From: Bacillota bacterium | GTDB lineage: Bacteria > Bacillota > Clostridia > Saccharofermentanales > Fastidiosipilaceae | Direction: 5' to 3' | Length of the DNA: 64,000 bases | NCBI GenBank assembly: GCA_023388435.1 | Contig: JAEWGG010000013.1 | Coordinates: 1-64,000, forward strand | Shown here: one piece after another, positions 8,326 through 16,911 of the stretch | Layout of the letters: each line of letters begins with the position of its first letter | Numbering within the stretch: the first letter of the stretch is position 1 | The notes under the pieces: model-generated | Database searches by the model: none | Told to the model about the DNA's origin: nothing | Seen by the model: only the letters and a program-made list of their open reading frames with translations | Position numbers and translations under genes: made by a program

Positions 8326-10413
8326 CTACTCCTCCGCAGCTCGGAAGTCCTCCATCTCCCCCAGGTCCAGTCGAAGGAGATCCAGCTGCTGGCGGGCCAA
8401 CCAGGCCTCAATACGCCGCCGCTCCTCATGGCGCTTCAACTTGCGCGTCGTAGTTGTCGCCAGAGGCTCCGTGGACCAGAGGGCGTGGCGGACGCGCTTG
8501 TACTTGGGCCAGCCCGAATTGAGCAGCAGAACGGCCTGCCAGACTTCCTCCGCCATGGAACGCCCCTCTTGCTGGCAGGTCTTGACGTAGGTCGGATCCA
8601 GGGCTAAGCGACAGCAGAGTTCCTCCTGCCCCCGCCTGTTCGGTAGGAGCCAGACCATGGCCCCCTCAACACCGGGGATGCGGGCCAGGCTCGTCTCCAG
8701 CTCTTCAGGGAAAATATTCTTGCCATTGGCGAGGACGAGCATCGACTTTTCCCGCCCCGCCAGGAAGAGACTGCCCTGCTTCAGATAGCCGAGGTCCCCA
8801 GTGTGCAGCCAGCCATCGGCATCGATGCTCTGGTCACTCTGCTCCTGGTCGCGGTAATAACCTAACATGCAGGTGTCGAAGCGCAGCTGCACCTCTCCAG
8901 GCTGGTCCCGACTGGGACTCTGACCCTGTCGGGGCGCAATGCGCAGCTCCAGCTCCGCACAGGGGATGCCAACAGAGCCGAGAAGAGAGCTCCGCTCATT
9001 TCCTGCGGAGATTCCAGGGGCCGCCTCGGTGAGGCCGTAGGCGATCCAGAGGTCATAGCCCAGGTCCAGGAAGAAGCGCTGGAGTTCAGGGTCCAGGGCA
9101 GCACCGCCGACGAAGAGGGTCTGGAGCTTGGGGGCCACAGCGGAGCGCACACGGCGGAAGAGGGGGCCGCGCAGGTCGATGCCGAGGCGGCGCAGCTGTC
9201 GGCTGAGACCGAGGAGGCCTCGGACCAGACCCTCTTTTTTCTGGGCTCTCAGGCCTTGCTGAATGCGCTTCTGAAAGGTTTCCAGGACCAGGGGCACCAT
9301 GAACAGGGCCTCGATCTCCCAGTCTCGAAGGTTGTCGGCAAGGTGACGGAGCGAGTCATTAAAGGAGATGCTGACCCCCCAGTCCCAGAGGGCCAGCATG
9401 CCGACCGTATTCTCAAAAGTGTGGTGCAGGGGCAGGATGGAGAGACAACTCCGGGCCTTGATGTCAATGATGGACAGCCCCGCCCAGATATCCGCCGTGA
9501 TGTTGTCGTGACTGAGCATGACGCCCTTGGACTGGGCCGTGGTCCCGGAAGTAAAAAAGACAGCTGCGATGTCATGTGGCCAGATGGGCAAGTCCTGATA
9601 GCTGCGCCAGCCAATGGCAATACAGCGCTCCCCCCAACTGAGAAGCTCCGAGAGCGTGTGGAGAGGAAGCCTGCGTCCGTCTAAGTCCACCCACTCTGTC
9701 CGTGGTTCTGACCCCAGCTCCTGTCCAACGGCGGCTGGCGCTCCGACGCTCGGATCAGGCCGCCGCCCTCCCTCGTATCCAGAAGCCATATCTGCAGCAG
9801 GGCCAGCAGCCCCATAGGGCAAAACTTCCCCCGGTTCAAGCAGGTCTCCCGTAAAGGCTGGCAGGGCGTCCAGCTCCAGCAATGCCTTGACCTGGGGACA
9901 GGCTCTCGCCATCTCCAGGGCCTGTGCCCTCTTCTGGGACGTGAAGCAGAGCAATTCCACCTCCGCCCTCCGAAGCAGGCCCGAGGCCTCCTCCACCCCC
10001 AGGTCACGGTCCAGTGGCACAGCCAGCGCCGCACCGAAGATCAGACTTGAATAGGCCAGCACCCAGGGATAGGCGTTTTCTCCCAGAACAGCCACCGCTG
10101 TATGGGGCCGACCCAGGTGCCCCTCATAGAGGGCGCCCTTCGCAGCTAGCCGCTCCAGCTGATAACTGGCCCCACCGTCCTCAGCCCGACGGCCAGGTCG
10201 CAGCAGGCCCCGCTCAAGCAGGGCTGTGCCCAGGCGCTGAATCTCGGTCCAGAACTCCGCATAACTGCGCGTCAGAGTCTGCCGCTCGGCTCCTCGATAG
10301 CGATAGGCCAGCTGCCCGGGGCTGGCCGCTACGCGGGCGCGGAGCAGCTCTCGCAGATCCCGCTTGCGCTCACGGGCATAGAGGGCCCGCCCTGTCATTT
10401 TCTGCTCTGTCAT
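8326..10413 (-). CDS. Long-chain acyl-CoA synthetase (AMP-forming)
   Basis: A 695-residue ANL-superfamily enzyme that activates a fatty acid to acyl-AMP and then acyl-CoA. Core motifs are visible: P-loop-like FFTSGTTAQSKGVMLSH (about residues 285-302), A5 YGLTEAAPG, A7 GWLHTGDLGYL, hinge region REKSMLVLANGKNIFPEE, and a C-terminal KLKRHEERR that may hold the catalytic Lys. The layout matches the FadD/LACS branch rather than short-chain enzymes. Residues about 70-90 and 205-245 form Gly/Ala-rich, low-complexity insertions not usual in the family. The start has GGGAGG ten bases upstream. It has its own promoter and appears monocistronic. Chain-length preference, and whether CoA or another acceptor is used, is not readable. 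Confidence 0.9.
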   Translation of the reverse strand: MTEQKMTGRALYARERKRDLRELLRARVAASPGQLAYRYRGAERQTLTRSYAEFWTEIQRLGTALLERGLLRPGRRAEDGGASYQLERLAAKGALYEGHLGRPHTAVAVLGENAYPWVLAYSSLIFGAALAVPLDRDLGVEEASGLLRRAEVELLCFTSQKRAQALEMARACPQVKALLELDALPAFTGDLLEPGEVLPYGAAGPAADMASGYEGGRRPDPSVGAPAAVGQELGSEPRTEWVDLDGRRLPLHTLSELLSWGERCIAIGWRSYQDLPIWPHDIAAVFFTSGTTAQSKGVMLSHDNITADIWAGLSIIDIKARSCLSILPLHHTFENTVGMLALWDWGVSISFNDSLRHLADNLRDWEIEALFMVPLVLETFQKRIQQGLRAQKKEGLVRGLLGLSRQLRRLGIDLRGPLFRRVRSAVAPKLQTLFVGGAALDPELQRFFLDLGYDLWIAYGLTEAAPGISAGNERSSLLGSVGIPCAELELRIAPRQGQSPSRDQPGEVQLRFDTCMLGYYRDQEQSDQSIDADGWLHTGDLGYLKQGSLFLAGREKSMLVLANGKNIFPEELETSLARIPGVEGAMVWLLPNRRGQEELCCRLALDPTYVKTCQQEGRSMAEEVWQAVLLLNSGWPKYKRVRHALWSTEPLATTTTRKLKRHEERRRIEAWLARQQLDLLRLDLGEMEDFRAAEE

Positions 10414-10450
10414 CGCTCAGAACCTCCCTGCACTTCGGACTATATTTACA

Positions 10451-10496
10451 GTTTTGTAAAACGTATTAATATTATCAGATGAATACAGTTAGTCAA
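10451..10496 (-). promoter_or_regulatory. Promoter and possible operator of acyl-CoA synthetase gene
   Basis: On the minus strand, -35 TTGACT (10491-10496) and -10 TAATAT (10469-10474) are separated by 16 bases. The inverted repeat GTTTT-GT-AAAAC (10451-10462 on the plus strand) sits at the expected transcription start, a typical operator position. Confidence 0.65.
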
Positions 10497-10605
10497 GCTT
10501 TATATGTCGAAGAAAATGGAGGCAAATCACCTCGCCAGGCCGCAGGACCAGATTTTTAGTCCAATTGAAACACAGAAAAAGCTGGGCCTAGCGAGGCGTA
10601 GATAT

Positions 10606-10640
10606 AAAAAAAGATGCGGCTTCTTGGCCGCATCTTTTTA
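10606..10640. terminator. Bidirectional terminator
   Basis: Hairpin with arms GATGCGGC (10613-10620) and GCCGCATC (10627-10634), flanked by an A run on the left and a T run on the right. It lies 40 bases past the DUF1836 stop codon and ends that leftward transcript; it could work in both directions. Confidence 0.85.
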
Positions 10641-10679
10641 TTCCAGTAGTAAAACGACTTCAGAGTATCACCGTCCGCT

Positions 10680-11276
10680 TCAGAGCATCACCGTCCGCGA
10701 ACGCTCCTCCTTGATCTCAGACAGGAGGGCGGCCACGCCCTTCTGCTGTAGGACCAGGCGGGTAAAGATCTGCCAACCCAGGGCGTAGCAGACGGCGGAA
10801 ACCGCAATATTATCTGGTTTTACCGTGAAGTTCTCGTAGGTAATAACCTCATTCATCCCCTGGGTCTTCAGAGGGATAAAAATCTCATAAAAGGCCTGGC
10901 GCAGGCAGCTGCGCAGGGTCTCATAGGCCTGCTGGGTGCCCATCAAGTCCTTCTGCAACTCAATGCCGCTGCAGATCTGCTCCAGATTGATCACCGACTT
11001 GAGCAGGCAGAAGCAGATGCAGCGCGCCACATGCTCACGCTGGTAGCGGCGGCCTTCAATGCTGGGCAGGAGTCCCCATTTGAGGTAATTCTGGAGCATA
11101 TGCCCCGTTAGAATACGCTCGCCAGGGCTCAAAAAACCCAGTTCATTCTGAAGAAAATTCTGCAATTCTCTGCTGCGGAGCAGGTTGGGCAGGCGGTCCC
11201 AGGCGGGCAGCTCATAGCTGATAAGCTTGTCGTAAATGGTGTGATCCAAAGCTGACATCCCCATAATTCTCTCCAT
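10680..11276 (-). CDS. DUF1836 family protein (YkrK-like putative regulator)
   Basis: 198 residues from the ATG at 11276, preceded by GGGAGG at ten-base spacing. A longer frame to 11387 is rejected because a good promoter lies inside it. Residues about 70-110 contain a MerR-like winged-helix segment (YLKWGLLPSIEGRRYQREHV) followed by helices, matching DUF1836 proteins of Firmicutes, which are presumed DNA-binding regulators. The gene is monocistronic with its own promoter and terminator and is divergent from the YeiH transporter gene, which it could control; that link is inference from position only. Confidence 0.75.
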   Translation of the reverse strand: MERIMGMSALDHTIYDKLISYELPAWDRLPNLLRSRELQNFLQNELGFLSPGERILTGHMLQNYLKWGLLPSIEGRRYQREHVARCICFCLLKSVINLEQICSGIELQKDLMGTQQAYETLRSCLRQAFYEIFIPLKTQGMNEVITYENFTVKPDNIAVSAVCYALGWQIFTRLVLQQKGVAALLSEIKEERSRTVML

Positions 11277-11358
11277 GTGAGCGGAACCTCCCAGACACGC
11301 ATCCCACAACTGAAAACCGTCAAAACCTGCGGGATAATTTCTTAATATGATGCTGATA

Positions 11359-11387
11359 ATTTTATCATAGAATTTGATTTTTTGCAA
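11359..11387 (-). promoter_or_regulatory. Promoter of DUF1836 gene
   Basis: Minus strand -35 TTGCAA (11382-11387) and -10 TAAAAT (11359-11364) with 17-base spacing, in an AT-rich stretch. It fixes the start codon at 11276. Confidence 0.7.
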
Positions 11388-11552
11388 AAAATTTGAATTC
11401 GCACAAGCGGGATTTTGGCCCCTATCTTGACTAATGGAGTATTATAATCTGAGGCTTTTCCCAGAAGCTCCAGAGCCGCGTCCAGAACCGCTCCCCCCGC
11501 GGGCAAGCAGCCGACCGCGCTCCGTAGATGTATTCATTTATTTGAGGTGTTT

Positions 11553-12581
11553 ATGAAAATTATCACAGAGAGAAGTTTCTACTTCGCCCTCGCTGTCACC
11601 CTCATCTGTTCCGTCCTGGGCAGTCTTCTCAAGGGCCTCCCGGGTCTCTCCCTGATCGGCGCCCTGGTCCTGGCCCTGCTGCTCGGCATGCTCCTGCAAT
11701 TCATTCCGGGTCTACACCGCAGCACGGAGGGCGGCGTGGGCTTCATCTCCAATAAGTTCCTCCGCGCCGGCATCATACTGCTCGGCTTCAAGCTCAACCT
11801 GCCCGAGCTGGCACGGGCTGGCCTTGGTCTCTTGAGTCTGGCCGCGTTGACGGTGCTCCTGGTTATTTTTGTCAACTACTTCATCATGCGTCGTCTCTTT
11901 AGAAACGAGCAGGAACTGGCCCTCCTCGGGGCCTGTGGCTGCGGCATCTGCGGCGCAGCCGCCGTCATGGCCGTCTCCCCTCTGGTCAGGGCGAAAAAGG
12001 ACAATACCATCCTGGCCGTTGCTGTGGTCTGCATTATGGGCACGGTCTTCACCCTCCTGGAAGTTGGCCTGTACAACAGCGGTCTTCTGGCCCTCAATGC
12101 CCACCAATATGGCGTCATGGCCGGATCCTCCCTGCATGAGATCGCCCACGCCGTGGCCGCCGGCAATGCGGGTGGGGCCCAGGCGGAGAGCATCGCCATC
12201 CTCGCCAAGTTGAGCCGTGTGCTCATGCTGGTTCCGACCGCCATCATCCTGGACTTCTTCATGGCCCGGCGCCAGACTGAGGCTCGTGCTGCCAAGTCCA
12301 GCTCCCACGGCACTAAGAAGTCCCTGCCCATTCCCTGGTTCATGCTGGGCTTCCTCGCCGCCTCCGCCGCAGGCAGCTATATCCCCTTCCTCTCTGGAAA
12401 CGTGAGCAAGCTGCTTGTCGACCTCGCCTACATCCTCCTCGGCATGGCCATGGCTGCCCTGGGCCTCAATGTGAATTTCCGCGTCATCAGGGAGCGGGGG
12501 GCCCGCATCATGGGGGCGGCCTTCTGCGGCTCCGTCTTGCAGCTCCTCTTCTGTTACCTCATGGCCCGCAATTTCTTCTAA
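11553..12581 (+). CDS. YeiH/UPF0324 family putative anion exporter
   Basis: 342 residues from the ATG at 11553; a GTG six bases earlier is also possible. GAGG lies just upstream. The protein has about ten hydrophobic helices and the family-typical Gly/Cys-rich segment LLGACGCGICGAAAVMAVSP (about residues 127-146) and the conserved SSLHEIAHAVAAG (about 193-205). UPF0324/YeiH members are inner-membrane proteins proposed to export sulfate or related anions, but the substrate is not proven. A TATAAT at 11443-11448 may be its -10 element; no convincing -35 is seen. It is followed 73 bases later by lrgA on the same strand. Confidence 0.85.
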   Translation: MKIITERSFYFALAVTLICSVLGSLLKGLPGLSLIGALVLALLLGMLLQFIPGLHRSTEGGVGFISNKFLRAGIILLGFKLNLPELARAGLGLLSLAALTVLLVIFVNYFIMRRLFRNEQELALLGACGCGICGAAAVMAVSPLVRAKKDNTILAVAVVCIMGTVFTLLEVGLYNSGLLALNAHQYGVMAGSSLHEIAHAVAAGNAGGAQAESIAILAKLSRVLMLVPTAIILDFFMARRQTEARAAKSSSHGTKKSLPIPWFMLGFLAASAAGSYIPFLSGNVSKLLVDLAYILLGMAMAALGLNVNFRVIRERGARIMGAAFCGSVLQLLFCYLMARNFF

Positions 12582-12654
12582 ATACGGCGGCACAGCCCTT
12601 TTGGCCCCCTTCTTCTGGAGCGGGCCGATTCTTGTTTTGAGGTGAGCTTCGCGC

Positions 12655-13053
12655 ATGCGTTTCCTACGACAATTGTCCATCATCCTCGCCCTGTCCAGCC
12701 TGGGTGAGCTCCTGGCCCTCCTGATCCCCCTGCCCATACCGGGCTCCATCTATGGGCTTGCTGTCTTTTTCCTCCTCCTCCTCTCAGGACTCATCCCCCT
12801 CTCCGCAGTGGAGGAGGCCGCCGAGCGCCTGATTGAACTGATGCCTATCTGCTTCGTCATCCCAGGCCTGGCGATTATTGAGAAAGGGAAGCTCTTGGGC
12901 GGCTTTGTCCTGCCCTTCCTGCTCATCATCTGCATCTCCTCCCTTCTGGTCTTCGGCCTCACAGGCCGCCTCAGCCAGCGCCTGCTCTACCGGCAGGAGC
13001 ACCGGGGTCAGGCCCACGCCCACCCGCGTCCGCACACTAAGGGAGGCCATTGA
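12655..13053 (+). CDS. lrgA: LrgA/CidA family holin-like protein
   Basis: 132 residues with four hydrophobic helices and the family features IPLPIPGSIYG near residue 23 and ELMPICFVIPGLAII near 60. LrgA/CidA proteins are small membrane proteins related to holins that, with LrgB/CidB, affect murein hydrolase activity, cell lysis and in some species pyruvate or overflow-metabolite transport. The C-terminus is extended by about 20 polar, His-rich residues. Its stop overlaps the start region of the lrgB-like gene. No LytSR regulators are nearby. Whether it is of Lrg or Cid type cannot be decided. Confidence 0.85.
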   Translation: MRFLRQLSIILALSSLGELLALLIPLPIPGSIYGLAVFFLLLLSGLIPLSAVEEAAERLIELMPICFVIPGLAIIEKGKLLGGFVLPFLLIICISSLLVFGLTGRLSQRLLYRQEHRGQAHAHPRPHTKGGH

Positions 13054-13055
13054 CC

Positions 13056-13751
13056 GTGCTCAGCAATCTACTTGGCGAACTACCTTTTTTGGGCCTGGTC
13101 CTCGTTTTTGCTGCCTACCTGCTCGCCCTCTACCTGCGCCAGCGCTATGCCCGAGCCTGGCTGAATCCCCTGCTCGTTTCCATCGTCTTTCTCGCCCTGC
13201 TGCTCCTGGCCACGGACACGCCCTATGCGCGGCTCGCAGAGCCCAGCAAGCTTCTGAACCAGGCCATAAGCCCTGTCACCGTCTGCCTGGCCGTACCGCT
13301 CTACAAACAGCGACACTATCTCTGGCGCTACGGACGGATCTTCCTCCTCTGCCTCCTCCTTGCGGCCCTGGCCAACCTCCTGTCCATCCGGATCCTGGCG
13401 GGCCTCCTCCCACTCAGTCGGGAGCTCTATCTGAGCCTCTTACCGAAGTCCATAACAACGGCAGTAGGCATGCCCCTGTCCACCCAAATCGGGGGAATCG
13501 CTTCCGTCACCGTCCTGGCCATACTCATTACGGGACTCTTCATCCAAGTTCTGGCCTCCCCCCTCTTCCGCCTCCTGCGCCTGGAACATCCCCTGGCTCG
13601 GGGCCTGGCTCTCGGGGCCTCAGCCCATGTCATCGGCACGGCCTGCGCCTTTGACCTGGGGGAGACGGAAGGGGCCATGAGCAGCATCGCCCTCGTCCTC
13701 TCAGCCCTGCTCACCCTGCCAATCTGCATACTTTCCCTCAATTGGTTTTAA
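13056..13751 (+). CDS. lrgB: LrgB/CidB family membrane protein
   Basis: 231 residues from GTG at 13056, preceded by GGGAGG at nine-base spacing; a TTG at 13050 is too close to the ribosome site. Several membrane helices and the conserved block LLPKSITTAVGMPLSTQIGG (about residues 127-146) plus ASAHVIGTACAFDLGETEGA identify LrgB/CidB. It works with the preceding LrgA-like protein and is translated from the same transcript. A bidirectional terminator follows. Confidence 0.88.
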   Translation: MLSNLLGELPFLGLVLVFAAYLLALYLRQRYARAWLNPLLVSIVFLALLLLATDTPYARLAEPSKLLNQAISPVTVCLAVPLYKQRHYLWRYGRIFLLCLLLAALANLLSIRILAGLLPLSRELYLSLLPKSITTAVGMPLSTQIGGIASVTVLAILITGLFIQVLASPLFRLLRLEHPLARGLALGASAHVIGTACAFDLGETEGAMSSIALVLSALLTLPICILSLNWF

Positions 13752-13795
13752 GCCACCATACTGAGCTCCTGAGTGAGCCTGAGAAGCAAAATAAA

Positions 13796-13833
13796 AAAAC
13801 TCCAGCGGACGTCTGGTCTCGCTGGAGTTTTAG
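13796..13833. terminator. Bidirectional terminator between lrgB and tRNA-Leu
   Basis: Perfect 12-base arms AAAACTCCAGCG (13796-13807) and CGCTGGAGTTTT (13820-13831), with an A run on the left and T run on the right. It can end lrgAB on the plus strand and the tRNA/pilus transcript on the minus strand. Confidence 0.88.
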
Positions 13834-13836
13834 GTC

Positions 13837-13922
13837 TGGTGCTCATGGCCGGACTCGAACCGGCACGGGGGAAACCCGGCGGATTTTAAGTCCGCTGCGT
13901 CTACCAATTCCGCCACACGAGC
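13837..13922 (-). tRNA. tRNA-Leu (anticodon UAA)
   Basis: The minus strand folds as a class II tRNA. Acceptor arm GCTCGTG pairs with CATGAGC (one G-U), the anticodon arm is GCGGA-CTTAAAA-TCCGC with anticodon TAA, a long variable arm follows, and the T arm contains GGTTCGAGTCC. Discriminator A and the CCA end are encoded (CCA at 13837-13839). It reads UUA, a codon expected to be rare in this GC-rich genome. It lies 44 bases past the last sortase gene. Confidence 0.95.
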
Positions 13923-13941
13923 TGATGAAACACCTCTCAGA

Positions 13942-13970
13942 ATGGTACGGGAGGCCCGTTTTCCTGTCAA
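13942..13970 (-). promoter_or_regulatory. tRNA-Leu promoter overlapping the sortase stop codon
   Basis: Minus strand -35 TTGACA (13965-13970, perfect consensus), 17-base spacer, -10 TACCAT (13942-13947). The -35 box contains the TGA stop of the last sortase gene. Transcription would begin about 12 bases before the tRNA 5' end. Confidence 0.7.
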
Positions 13971-14929
13971 GGCAGGCCCCGCCGCCTCAGCTTTCGTATG
14001 AGGCAAAGAGCGGAGAGGACCAGGGCCAGAAGCAAAATGCCAAGGCCCAGGGCCAGACAGATCAGAGGCTGCTGGTAGGCCCAGGAGGAACGGGCCTGCC
14101 GCTGCTTATCTGCGGCCAGGGCCTGACCCCCTTCCTGAATATCAGCAATCTTTGAAGCCTTATCCTTCTTGAGAAAGTCTAAAACGGAATCCTGTCTGGC
14201 CCCGGGTTTCTGGGGCCAGGGAATACGCCGGCAGCGCAGAACCTGGCGCTCCGTGGTGTAGAGGTAGTGGGGACAGGTCACAAGGGAGACTAAGTCCTGA
14301 CCTTCCACCGGGGCGAAGGCTGACCACTGATAATTTTGAATCAGATGCATCTCTTCCAATTGGTAACACATACGCTTGCCCCAAACTTCGATGTAAACAT
14401 GGTCCCCTGGCTGCATCTCATTGATATGCATGAGCAGCGTATTGAGGCGGCTGACCCGGTGGCAGGCGAGGACGGCGTGGCCGCCCTGAAGGCCGAGTGG
14501 CAGCTCCCCCCCATCAACGCTCGCGAAGCCCTGACTCAGATGCTCCTCTGTAGCACCAATATAAATGGGCAGATCGACCCCAATGCGCGGTAGCTGAATG
14601 CGTCCGATTGGCTCTTCGCGCTCAGCCTTCCAGGCCACCTGACTCCGATCGGCCACGTGCGCAAAGGGATCCACCCCGCTGGACAGACCGCTAGGACGGC
14701 TCTGGCGGTAGTCTTCAATGCGCTTCACCAACTGTTCCAGCCCAGGCTCCGCTGAATCCAGACTTCGAATGAGAAATTGGTCGCTGCGCTGACGGGCCTC
14801 CCCCGACTTCGACTGGAGACCCCCTCCCAGAATACTCAGCAGGCCGCCAAGACTGTACAGCCCCAGCAAGACTAAGCCCAGGCCCCAGCGGCGGAGGTCT
14901 CTGGCACGGGCTTGTGAATTCCGACTCAT
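13967..14929 (-). CDS. Class C sortase, third and most divergent of three
   Basis: 320 residues with an N-terminal transmembrane helix (about 15-38), a lid motif VDPF near residue 92, sortase core, catalytic His in VLACHRV, active-site Cys in LVTCPHY and Arg in TTERQVLRC, then a C-terminal transmembrane helix (about 290-312). Class C sortases polymerise pilins by transpeptidation at sorting signals and isopeptide bonds on pilin Lys. Compared with its two neighbours the active-site strand deviates (TCPHYLYTTER instead of TCxPYMxNSHR) and the usual TGHRG block is ACHRV. It may have a narrower task such as attaching the tip or base subunit; that is inference. It overlaps the upstream sortase gene by four bases. 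Confidence 0.88.
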   Translation of the reverse strand: MSRNSQARARDLRRWGLGLVLLGLYSLGGLLSILGGGLQSKSGEARQRSDQFLIRSLDSAEPGLEQLVKRIEDYRQSRPSGLSSGVDPFAHVADRSQVAWKAEREEPIGRIQLPRIGVDLPIYIGATEEHLSQGFASVDGGELPLGLQGGHAVLACHRVSRLNTLLMHINEMQPGDHVYIEVWGKRMCYQLEEMHLIQNYQWSAFAPVEGQDLVSLVTCPHYLYTTERQVLRCRRIPWPQKPGARQDSVLDFLKKDKASKIADIQEGGQALAADKQRQARSSWAYQQPLICLALGLGILLLALVLSALCLIRKLRRRGLP

Positions 14930-15909
14930 GACGCTTCTCCCTTCTGGCTCTTTGGACTGTCGTGTGGGACTTCGCCAGTCCCGTTCTGACTGGCAATGGA
15001 CTCTGGTCCCTCCGCCCCCTGTTCCAGGGGCTCCAACTGCCGCTGCCTGCGGCGCAGGCGCCAGAAGATGTAAAGCTCCAGCAGCAGGAGGGGCAAAAGC
15101 AGGTAAAAGCCCCAGCGGTAGCGCCTGTTATCGCGGCCCGCTCTGAACTCCTCCTCTTCGACAGCCGCGGTATATGCTATGCGGTGCCCCCGGACCAGGA
15201 GGCGATGGCTGTTCACCATATACGGGGTACAGGTAAGTAGGGTGACGTAGTCCTGGTCCTGGACAATACGTATGGGATCGAAATCTGTGGGCTCAACGGT
15301 CCTGATCTGATCCACCTCGTATGCCAGGACCTCCTGGATGTTGTGGATATAGAAGCGGTCCCCCTCTTGAAGCTTGTCAAGGTCGGTAAATAGACGGCGC
15401 TGGGGCAGGCCGCGGTGGCCAGTCAGTACGGCATGGCTGCCCTGACCGCCGACTGGCAGGCTGCTGTTCTCAAGATGCCCGATACCGCGCTGGAGCACTT
15501 CCTCGGAAACGCCGGCATAGATGGGTTCATTAACCTGAATGCGGGGGATGCGGACATAGCCGATCTGCTCATGGACTTCGAGCATCCGGGCATATTCCCG
15601 CCGTCCCGCCTGCTGCCATTTCTTATTGAAAGGATCCAGGACATGGAGGTCGACTATTGAGGAGTTGTAGGCCCTGGCGAGGTCCATGCGCCGCTCAATA
15701 TCTGCCGCCTGTAATTTTTTGCGCTCCTCATCGAAGCGGATATTCGTCTCCCGGCTCTCGGCGCGGTAGTACCACTGGGATATGAAGGGATAGCTACAGA
15801 TAAAAAGCCCCAGGACAAAAATCAGCACCATGGGCCAGGCCCTGCCCCGTCGCCGCCCCTGCTGAGGCTGCTTCCGCCTCAGCTTCCAACTCACAGACGG
15901 GGAACTCAT
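14926..15909 (-). CDS. Class C sortase, second of three
   Basis: 327 residues: basic N-terminus, transmembrane helix at about 25-45, lid motif LDPFNKKW near residue 98, catalytic His in HAVLTGHRGLPQ, Cys in TLLTCTPYM and Arg in NSHRLLVRGHR, then a transmembrane helix at about 265-285 and polar tail. The TLLTCTPY and lid DPF patterns are standard for pilus-building class C sortases. It is translationally coupled to both neighbours by four-base overlaps, so all three sortases are made from one message. Confidence 0.93.
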   Translation of the reverse strand: MSSPSVSWKLRRKQPQQGRRRGRAWPMVLIFVLGLFICSYPFISQWYYRAESRETNIRFDEERKKLQAADIERRMDLARAYNSSIVDLHVLDPFNKKWQQAGRREYARMLEVHEQIGYVRIPRIQVNEPIYAGVSEEVLQRGIGHLENSSLPVGGQGSHAVLTGHRGLPQRRLFTDLDKLQEGDRFYIHNIQEVLAYEVDQIRTVEPTDFDPIRIVQDQDYVTLLTCTPYMVNSHRLLVRGHRIAYTAAVEEEEFRAGRDNRRYRWGFYLLLPLLLLELYIFWRLRRRQRQLEPLEQGAEGPESIASQNGTGEVPHDSPKSQKGEAS

Positions 15910-16877
15910 GACCTGGTCCCCCGGCAGGAATCCCCCCGCTTACGGGCTGACGGGTCCTGCCCGACACCAGAAGACTCCGCCCCCTCCTCAGCTTTAGGGG
16001 CCTGCTCCGCCGCCAGCTTGGCCAGACGCTGTTTGAGCCGGCGATTGTGCCGCCACTTTTTATAGAGAAGATAGGTCAGGATAAGCAGGAACACGAGACT
16101 CAGATAGAAGAGATAACGGTAACGATTATTTACCTTGTGTTCCTCCATCTCCCGCTCCGCCACGGCGGCCGAGTAGGGTACGCGATGCCCGCGCACGATG
16201 AGTCGGTGGCTGTTAATCATATAGGGGTGGCAAGTGAGCAGGGTGACATAATCATGGCCTGGAGCGACCAGGAGGTCCGAGAAATCCTCCGGACTGATAA
16301 TTTTAATCTGGTCCACCTGATACGCCAGCACCTCCTTAAGATTGTGGACGTAAAACTTGTCCCCCTCCTGGAGCAAATTGAGTTCGTTGAAGAGCTTGGC
16401 CCCTGGCAGACCGCGGTGGGCTGTGATCACAGCGTGGGTGTTGTTGCCACCGACAGGCAGGCTGGTGTTCGGCATGTGTCCACAACCCTTTTGCAGGACG
16501 TCCTCGGAGGTTCCCGCATAGATTGGCAGGTCCACCGCCATTTTGGGGATGCGAATATGTCCCATCTGCTCATGGATCAGCAGCATGCGCGCATACTCGT
16601 CCTGTCCGAGCTTGATGCGCTCTTTCGCAAAAGGGTCTGAGAGGTCGTGGGTGCTCAGCGACTCATTATAGAAGTGGGCGAGTTCAATACGCTCATCCCG
16701 TTCCTGGCTGCTGAGCAGACGGGCCTCCCGATCAAAATTACGGTTGAGCTCTGTGACCTCCACCCGATAGTAATAGCGGGAAATCAGGGGATAGCTCATC
16801 AGACCAAGCCCCAAAATAAAAATTAACAAGAAGGGCCAGCTGCGCTTTTTCTTCTTTCGCTGCGTCTTGTTGAGCAT
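15906..16877 (-). CDS. Class C sortase, first of three
   Basis: 323 residues: Lys/Arg-rich N-terminus, transmembrane helix (about 14-35), lid motif SDPF near residue 80, His in HAVITAHRGLPG, Cys in TLLTCHPYM, Arg in NSHRLIVRGHR, transmembrane helix near 250-270, and a charged tail of about 50 residues. It resembles the second sortase more than the third, suggesting a duplication. An AAGGAGA box lies about 15 bases before the ATG, longer than ideal. A terminator-like hairpin lies between this gene and the base pilin gene, so sortase expression may be a read-through fraction of pilin expression. Confidence 0.93.
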   Translation of the reverse strand: MLNKTQRKKKKRSWPFLLIFILGLGLMSYPLISRYYYRVEVTELNRNFDREARLLSSQERDERIELAHFYNESLSTHDLSDPFAKERIKLGQDEYARMLLIHEQMGHIRIPKMAVDLPIYAGTSEDVLQKGCGHMPNTSLPVGGNNTHAVITAHRGLPGAKLFNELNLLQEGDKFYVHNLKEVLAYQVDQIKIISPEDFSDLLVAPGHDYVTLLTCHPYMINSHRLIVRGHRVPYSAAVAEREMEEHKVNNRYRYLFYLSLVFLLILTYLLYKKWRHNRRLKQRLAKLAAEQAPKAEEGAESSGVGQDPSARKRGDSCRGTRS

Positions 16878-16911
16878 GCTCAGACTTCTTATCTCCTTGC
16901 GTCCACGATGG

